Made by a program: the position numbers and the translations under genes
Assembly (NCBI RefSeq): GCF_039523335.1
Contig: NZ_BAAAFC010000001.1
Span: forward strand, 558,001 to 622,000
Direction of reading: 5' to 3'
DNA: 64,000 bases
From: Marinobacter szutsaonensis
Lineage (GTDB): Bacteria > Pseudomonadota > Gammaproteobacteria > Pseudomonadales > Oleiphilaceae
In this document: positions 58,988-64,000 of the stretch, in pieces
Numbering within the stretch: position 1 is the first letter of the stretch
How the letters are laid out: each line of letters begins with the position of its first letter
The notes under the pieces: model-generated
What the model was told of the DNA's origin: nothing
Seen by the model: only the letters and a program-made list of their open reading frames with translations
The model's database searches: none

Positions 58988-60418
58988 ATGAGCAGTGAGA
59001 TTCCGGTCAAACAGGTTGACCCTTCGTCTGATTCCTCCAACAACAATAAAAAAACCGAGACTGTCGAGCTCTACGCGAGCCGAAAGAAGATCTATGTCAA
59101 GGAAGTAAAGGGCTTCTTCCAGCGTATCCGGAATGTCAGCCTCACCCTCCTGATGGGCATGTATTTCCTGTTCGTCTGGATCACCATCGACGGACAGCCA
59201 CTGATCCATTTCGACCTCCCTGCGCGGGAATTCCACCTCTATGGCATGACCTTCTACCCCAAGGATTTCATCCTCCTGTCGGGCATGCTGATCATCTGTG
59301 CCTATGGCCTGTTCTTTATCACCACCCTGTTCGGACGGGTCTGGTGCGGTTATACCTGCCCGCAAACGGTGTGGACCTTCATCTTCATGTGGGTTGAAGA
59401 GCGGATCGAGGGCAGCCGCAACAAACGGATGAAGCTCGACAAGGCACCGAATTCCGGTGCGAAAATTGCCAAAAAGTCTGCCAAGCACGCAGTCTGGCTA
59501 CTGATTGCCCTTGCAACCGGACTCACGTTTGTCGGGTATTTCTATCCCATCCGGGAGTTGATTGCCGATATCTTCACCTTGGATGCCAATGGCTGGGCCT
59601 ACTTCTGGGTGGCCTTCTTCACCGTCGCCACCTACCTGAACGCTGGCTGGATGCGCGAACAGGTATGCCTGTACATGTGCCCGTATGCCCGCTTCCAGTC
59701 GGTCATGTTCGACCCGAACACCCGGGTGGTTTCTTACGACCCTAACCGTGGCGAGCCCCGGGGAAGCCGCAAGAAGGGCGTTGACCCGAACGAACTGGGC
59801 CTTGGTGACTGTATTGACTGCGGCCAATGTGTCCAGGTCTGCCCCACCGGCATCGATATCCGGGACGGCCTGCAGTACGAATGCATTGGCTGCGCCCTGT
59901 GTATCGACGCCTGCGACGAAGTCATGGAAAAAATGAATTATCCCAAGGGGCTGATCCGCTACACCACAGAAAACGAACTGGAGGGCAAGACCTCCAAACT
60001 GCTTCGTCCCCGTACCTTTGGCTATGGCATCATGCTGGCGCTGATGATCTCCGCGATTATTTTCACCATTGCGACCCGGATCCCGGCCCAGATGGACGCC
60101 CTGCGGGACCGTGGCGCTCTGTACAGCTTTAACGGTCAGGGACGGATTGAGAACTCCTATACCCTGAAGATTGCCAACATGACCGAGGTGCCTCAGGTCT
60201 TCTCCATCTCCGTGAGCGGCCTTGAGGGCATCCAGATCCTGACCGACACCAGGGTAACCGTTGAAAGTGGCGAGAACCGCTCTGTGCCAACCGTCGTGGA
60301 CGTTCCACCGGAATCCATCTCCGAATCCAATAACGAGATCCGGTTCCAGGCGGTTTCCGAAACCGATTCGTCACTGAAACTTGAAACTGAAAGCCGGTTT
60401 GTCGGTCCAACGCGCTGA
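58988..60418 (+). CDS. ccoG: cbb3 oxidase assembly ferredoxin CcoG
   Basis: CcoG (FixG/RdxA) is an inner-membrane iron-sulfur protein that reduces copper during cbb3 maturation. The 476-residue protein has several N-terminal membrane helices, the Cys motifs CGYTCPQTVW and CLYMCPYARFQ, two ferredoxin clusters (CIDCGQCVQVCPTG and CIGCALCIDACDEV) and a C-terminal Ig-like periplasmic domain. GGGAGG precedes the ATG. Confidence 0.96.
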   Translation: MSSEIPVKQVDPSSDSSNNNKKTETVELYASRKKIYVKEVKGFFQRIRNVSLTLLMGMYFLFVWITIDGQPLIHFDLPAREFHLYGMTFYPKDFILLSGMLIICAYGLFFITTLFGRVWCGYTCPQTVWTFIFMWVEERIEGSRNKRMKLDKAPNSGAKIAKKSAKHAVWLLIALATGLTFVGYFYPIRELIADIFTLDANGWAYFWVAFFTVATYLNAGWMREQVCLYMCPYARFQSVMFDPNTRVVSYDPNRGEPRGSRKKGVDPNELGLGDCIDCGQCVQVCPTGIDIRDGLQYECIGCALCIDACDEVMEKMNYPKGLIRYTTENELEGKTSKLLRPRTFGYGIMLALMISAIIFTIATRIPAQMDALRDRGALYSFNGQGRIENSYTLKIANMTEVPQVFSISVSGLEGIQILTDTRVTVESGENRSVPTVVDVPPESISESNNEIRFQAVSETDSSLKLETESRFVGPTR

Positions 60419-60467
60419 TTTGTAGAATTGGCCCCCGACACACCGGCTAGAAAAGAGATGAAGCATT

Positions 60468-60983
60468 ATGAGTGAACACGCTCCGGTTGCACCCTGGTAC
60501 CGCCAGCCCTGGTTCTGGTTCCTGACCATTTTTCCGCTGGCGGCCATTATCTGGTGTACCGTCATGATTGTTGTTGCCAGCAACATGAAAGACACCATGG
60601 TGACGGATGACTACTCCAAGGAAGGGCGTGGCATCAACCTGGCCATTGCCCGTGACCAGCAGGCCTATGATATGGGCATGGTCGGTGAAATGAGCTTTGA
60701 CCAGCGCGAGGTTACGCTGAAGCTCAATACGGATGAGGGTCCGGCACAATTTCCCTACGTGATCCTGAACCTGTTCCACCCGACTCTGGCCGAACGGGAC
60801 CGCACCATCCAGTTCCGTAACGAAGGTGGCGGCTACTATTCCGGCACCATGCTCCAGAACATTGAAGGCCGCTGGTATTACGATCTCCAGGGACCGGATA
60901 ACACCTGGCGCCTGAAAGGCGAAGCCTGGCTGCCCTCCGAAGATGGCCTGACCATTCGGGCGGAAAAACCCGTCAAGGGGTGA
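60468..60983 (+). CDS. ccoH: cbb3 oxidase assembly protein FixH/CcoH
   Basis: The 171-residue protein has one membrane helix after PWYRQPWFWFLTIFPLAAII and a periplasmic FixH domain. CcoH associates with the oxidase during assembly. It overlaps ccoI by 4 nt (GTGA), and it follows ccoG by 49 nt. Confidence 0.94.
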   Translation: MSEHAPVAPWYRQPWFWFLTIFPLAAIIWCTVMIVVASNMKDTMVTDDYSKEGRGINLAIARDQQAYDMGMVGEMSFDQREVTLKLNTDEGPAQFPYVILNLFHPTLAERDRTIQFRNEGGGYYSGTMLQNIEGRWYYDLQGPDNTWRLKGEAWLPSEDGLTIRAEKPVKG

Positions 60984-63427
60984 GTGCCCTGGATTGTTTC
61001 CATTGCGGTGAACCCGCCGAGGGGAACCCGCCGATCACGCTGGAGCTTGAAGGCACCACAAGGCATTTCTGCTGTCAGGGCTGTAAAGCGGTTTGTGAGA
61101 CCATCCACAACGAGGGTCTCACCGGTTTTTACGACTTCCGGACAGAACCGGCAGTAACACCCCGGGAACTGTCTGCCTCCGAGCTCACCCGTCTGCGCGA
61201 GCTGAACCATCCGCTGGTCCAGCAATCCTTTGTCTCGCCCGTCAAAAGTGGTCAGGAAGCAAACCTGTTGATTGGCGGCATCACCTGCGCCGCCTGTATC
61301 TGGCTGCTTGAAAACCACATGAAAAAGCAGCCGGGGGTACAGAGTTTCTCGGTCAACCACACGACCCAGAGAGCACGACTTGTCTGGTCACCGGACCAGG
61401 CCAGACTGAGCGACCTGCTGATCGCGATCCACCAGCTCGGTTACACCGCTCGCCCCTACCAGGCCGATGAGGTCGAGCAGCAGCTCAAGGCCGAGCACCG
61501 CTCCATGCTCATCCGGCTGGCGGTCGCCGGTATCGGCTCCTTCCAAAGCATGATGCTGGCCTTTCCCCTGTATTTTGAGCTGGTCAATGATCTTTCCCCG
61601 GAGTTTGTCTCCTTTTTCCGGTGGTTCAGCCTGCTGGTTGCCACCCCGGTGGTGCTCTACAGTGCCCGGCCGTTTTTCCGCAATGCCCGTCGCGATATCC
61701 GGAGCCGGCACCTCACCATGGACGTTCCCGTGGCCATCGCCATAGGCCTTGCCTACGCGGCCAGCGCCTGGGTGACGGTATTCGGGGGCGATGAGGTCTA
61801 TTTCGAATCGGTATGCATGTTCACCTTCTTCCTGCTCCTCGGGCGCTACGTGGAAGTCCAGGCCCGTTACCGGGCCGGCCTCACCGGCAACGCCCTGGCC
61901 GGGTTCCAGCCGACCGTTGCGGCACGGGTGAACGGAGATGAAACCGAGATAGTCCCTGCCCACGACATCGGTCCCGGCGATGTGGTTCGGGTACGGCCCG
62001 GCGAAACCCTGCCAGTGGATGGCAGGATTGTCCGGGGCGAATCCACCCTGAACGAGGCGGCGTTGACAGGCGAGTATCTGCCGGAATCACGGGGGCCGGG
62101 TGATACGGTTCACGCCGGCAGTATCAACGGCGAGAACCCCCTGGATGTACTGGTGGAAAAATCCGGCGCCCAGACCCGGCTCTCCGGCATCCTCAGGGTC
62201 CTTGACCGGGTCCAGTCGGAGAAACCGCCGGTAGCTCGCATGGCGGACCGGATCGCCGGCAAGTTTGTCGGGCGCGTGCTGATCCTGGCACCGCTGGTCT
62301 GGATCGGCTGGTGGCTGGCAGGCGCAGACAATGCTTTCGATATCACTCTCTCGGTGCTGGTGGTGACCTGTCCGTGCGCCCTGTCGCTGGCTACCCCAAC
62401 CGCCATCACCGCCGCCACCATGCGCCTGCGGAAACTGGGATTCCTGCCCACCCGGGGCCACACCCTGGAGTCCATGAATACCATTGATACGGTCGTCTTC
62501 GACAAGACCGGGACGCTCACCCGGGGCGAACTGAGCCTGGTGGGCCAGAAAAGTGTTGGCAGTCTTGATGACGATACCTGCCTGCGCCTGGCCGCGGGCC
62601 TGGAGAAGTTCTCCGAACACCCGATTGCCCGTGTCTTCCACGACCGCCCCGCTGCAGCCATGGAGCAGGTCCGGAACCACGTAGGCGGAGGCCTGACCGG
62701 ACAGCTAGGCGATCAAAGCTACGCCATCGGTCACCTGGATTTTGTGGCGGAACACACCGATGCATCTGTGCCCGAGCGGGGTCAGCACACCGGCATGGAG
62801 ATCTGGCTGGCGTCTGAAGCCGAATGGCTGGCCTGTTTCCGGCTCGACGACCAGCCCCGGGATGACGCCGCAGAAACGATCCGGGCGCTGCAGGAACAGG
62901 GTATCCGCACCATCCTGCTCAGTGGTGACAGGAGTGGCCACGTGGCCCGTGTCGCCGAGATGCTGGGCATTACCGAAGCTATCGGGCAGGCATCGCCGGA
63001 ACAGAAACTCGAAGTACTTGAGCAACTCACCAGCGAAGGGCGCAAAGTGATGATGGTCGGCGACGGCCTGAACGACCTGCCCTCCATGGCAGGCGCCGGT
63101 CTCTCGGTGGCCATGGGCAGTGCCGCGGACCTGACCCAGCTGAAAGCCGATGCGGTTCTGCTGAATGGCCAACTCAAGCAGTTGGTGGAAGCGCTCAATA
63201 CCAGCCGGCAGACCCGCCGTGTCATTCGCCAGAACATGATCTGGGCTCTGGCCTACAACCTGTGCGCGCTGCCCCTGGCTGCGGCTGGCCTGGTGCCACC
63301 CTGGCTTGCCGCCATCGGCATGTCTGCCAGTTCTTTGATCGTGGTGCTCAACGCGCTCAGACTCAGTGCCAGCACCAGCCGGCGCCCGGCCGAACCAACA
63401 CCGGTTGGTACTCAGGCGTTGTCCTGA
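60980..63427 (+). CDS. ccoI: Copper-translocating P-type ATPase CcoI/FixI
   Basis: CcoI exports copper for the CuB centre of cbb3 oxidase. The 815-residue protein has an N-terminal Cys-rich motif (CFHCGEPAEG, CCQGCKAVC), a heavy-metal-associated domain (GITCAACIWLLE), eight membrane helices with the transport site Cys464-Pro-Cys466, the phosphorylated Asp508 (DKTGTLT), SEHPIAR and GDGLNDLPSM. The start is GTG, overlapping ccoH; a GTG four nt later is out of frame. Confidence 0.96.
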   Translation: MSALDCFHCGEPAEGNPPITLELEGTTRHFCCQGCKAVCETIHNEGLTGFYDFRTEPAVTPRELSASELTRLRELNHPLVQQSFVSPVKSGQEANLLIGGITCAACIWLLENHMKKQPGVQSFSVNHTTQRARLVWSPDQARLSDLLIAIHQLGYTARPYQADEVEQQLKAEHRSMLIRLAVAGIGSFQSMMLAFPLYFELVNDLSPEFVSFFRWFSLLVATPVVLYSARPFFRNARRDIRSRHLTMDVPVAIAIGLAYAASAWVTVFGGDEVYFESVCMFTFFLLLGRYVEVQARYRAGLTGNALAGFQPTVAARVNGDETEIVPAHDIGPGDVVRVRPGETLPVDGRIVRGESTLNEAALTGEYLPESRGPGDTVHAGSINGENPLDVLVEKSGAQTRLSGILRVLDRVQSEKPPVARMADRIAGKFVGRVLILAPLVWIGWWLAGADNAFDITLSVLVVTCPCALSLATPTAITAATMRLRKLGFLPTRGHTLESMNTIDTVVFDKTGTLTRGELSLVGQKSVGSLDDDTCLRLAAGLEKFSEHPIARVFHDRPAAAMEQVRNHVGGGLTGQLGDQSYAIGHLDFVAEHTDASVPERGQHTGMEIWLASEAEWLACFRLDDQPRDDAAETIRALQEQGIRTILLSGDRSGHVARVAEMLGITEAIGQASPEQKLEVLEQLTSEGRKVMMVGDGLNDLPSMAGAGLSVAMGSAADLTQLKADAVLLNGQLKQLVEALNTSRQTRRVIRQNMIWALAYNLCALPLAAAGLVPPWLAAIGMSASSLIVVLNALRLSASTSRRPAEPTPVGTQALS

Positions 63428-63463
63428 TAACGTAAAAGTCACACTCATAACGAGGTAAGTGCC

Positions 63464-63712
63464 GTGCAGATTGTAATGGTCCTCGTACCATTGATGCTTA
63501 TTCTGGTTGCCGTGGGGATTGCCCTGTTTGCCTGGGCAGTCAAAAACGGCCAGTACGACGACGTGGAAGGCCCGGCCCATCGCATCCTCTATGATGATGA
63601 CAAGGACATGATTCCCCGGGAAGCCAGAACCGACAAACCCGAACAGGAAGAAGAGAAACCGGACCAGAGCTCCGGGGAGGAAGACCAGGACAGCGCCGGG
63701 CCAAAGAGCTGA
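63464..63712 (+). CDS. ccoS: cbb3 oxidase assembly protein CcoS
   Basis: The 82-residue protein has one N-terminal helix (VMVLVPLMLILVAVGIALFA) and the CcoS motif QYDDVEGPAHRILYDDD, followed by an acidic tail longer than in minimal members. CcoS is needed for cofactor insertion into cbb3. The start is GTG with GAGG 8 nt upstream. Its stop overlaps the next start by one base (TGATG). Confidence 0.94.
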   Translation: MQIVMVLVPLMLILVAVGIALFAWAVKNGQYDDVEGPAHRILYDDDKDMIPREARTDKPEQEEEKPDQSSGEEDQDSAGPKS

Positions 63713-64000
63713 TGGCAGCAGACCTTTACCTGAGTTATCCCAGCGCTTTTGTCATCGGCCTGCTCGGCAGCACCCACTGCCTGGGTATGTGTGGCGGGAT
63801 CAGCGCTTCCCTGTCCATGGCCCTGCCGGTCGGTCGAGGATTCCGCCTTCGCCAGTCGCTGATGCTGCTGGCCTTCAATTTCGGCAGAATCGGCAGCTAC
63901 ACCCTGATTGCCGCATTGATTGCGGTACTCAGTACCGGCGCTGCCAGCCAGTGGACCCTGGCCGGAATGGTGCTGCGGACCATTGCGGGATTGCTGTTGA
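63712..64000 (+). CDS. SafE/TauE-like membrane protein (5' part)
   Basis: The first ~96 residues (MAADLYLSYPSAFVIGLLGS...) show a membrane helix carrying the motif THCLGMCGG, then a second amphipathic/hydrophobic stretch and a third helix. The motif HCxGMCGG in the first helix is typical of the 'sulfite exporter TauE/SafE family' proteins found at the end of cco clusters. Cys and Met in a membrane helix suggest copper handling, but this is inferred. It is translationally coupled to ccoS and continues past the right edge. Confidence 0.85.
   Translation, partial: MAADLYLSYPSAFVIGLLGSTHCLGMCGGISASLSMALPVGRGFRLRQSLMLLAFNFGRIGSYTLIAALIAVLSTGAASQWTLAGMVLRTIAGLLL

Overview
The window reads as a stretch of chromosomal backbone from a GC-rich, aerobic gammaproteobacterium. 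The best guess from gene content and protein style is a Marinobacter-like marine bacterium; this is inference, because no rRNA or other marker is present to prove it. Coding density is very high. I see no tRNA or rRNA gene, no insertion sequence, no prophage and no CRISPR array. Nearly every gene is a recognisable housekeeping gene, so the more unusual material lies in intergenic DNA, in a few poorly characterised proteins and in domain combinations.

Layout. 1-2 kb: guaA (5' part) and guaB, leftward, with a promoter behind guaB. 2-5.5 kb: xseA and an orphan propionyl-CoA synthetase (prpE). 5.5-9.2 kb: a cold-shock gene with a long leader, leuA facing an Lrp-type regulator across a candidate operator, and a TetR regulator. 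9.2-20 kb: proS, then a long leftward run comEC-exbB-exbD-msbA-lpxK-ycaR-kdsB-lmwPTP-murB for DNA uptake and envelope/lipid A work, with several start/stop overlaps. 20-22.4 kb: a DUF2062 membrane protein and lolC-lolD. 22.6-27 kb: a small exported protein, agmatine catabolism (aguA-aguB), an orphan MoxR ATPase and trxB. 27-32 kb: aat, bpt, infA, clpA, clpS and cspD, which together form an N-degron proteolysis neighbourhood. 32-39 kb: rluE-nudJ-mnmA-hflD-purB-roxA-GNAT, largely RNA and ribosome modification. 39-46 kb: a LysR regulator, a hybrid sensor kinase, glutathione peroxidase, alaA, an unknown protein and htpX behind a sigma32-like promoter. 46-55.5 kb: pdxB, an RhlB-type helicase, epmC, dsbD, tusA, a small monooxygenase-fold protein, rlmM, a membrane diguanylate cyclase and an alpha/beta hydrolase. 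55.7-64 kb: the complete cbb3 oxidase structural operon ccoNOQP followed by its assembly genes ccoGHIS and the start of a SafE/TauE-like membrane protein.

How the parts fit. Translation and its quality control recur: proS, infA, mnmA with tusA (tRNA 2-thiouridine), rluE and rlmM (23S rRNA), roxA (L16 hydroxylation), epmC (EF-P hydroxylation), and the Aat/Bpt/ClpS/ClpA degradation route. Envelope assembly is the second theme (murB, kdsB, lpxK, msbA, lolCD, dsbD, htpX). Microaerobic respiration is the third, with a candidate Anr/FNR site before ccoN.

The strongest non-coding observations are a 30-nt near-perfect inverted repeat around a 58-nt centre between htpX and pdxB, a 9-bp dyad in the leuA/lrp gap, and a sigma32-like promoter before htpX. 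I did not find a clearly new multi-gene system; the nearest candidates are the intergenic inverted repeat, the two-domain GNAT protein and the SafE-like protein at the end of the cbb3 cluster.
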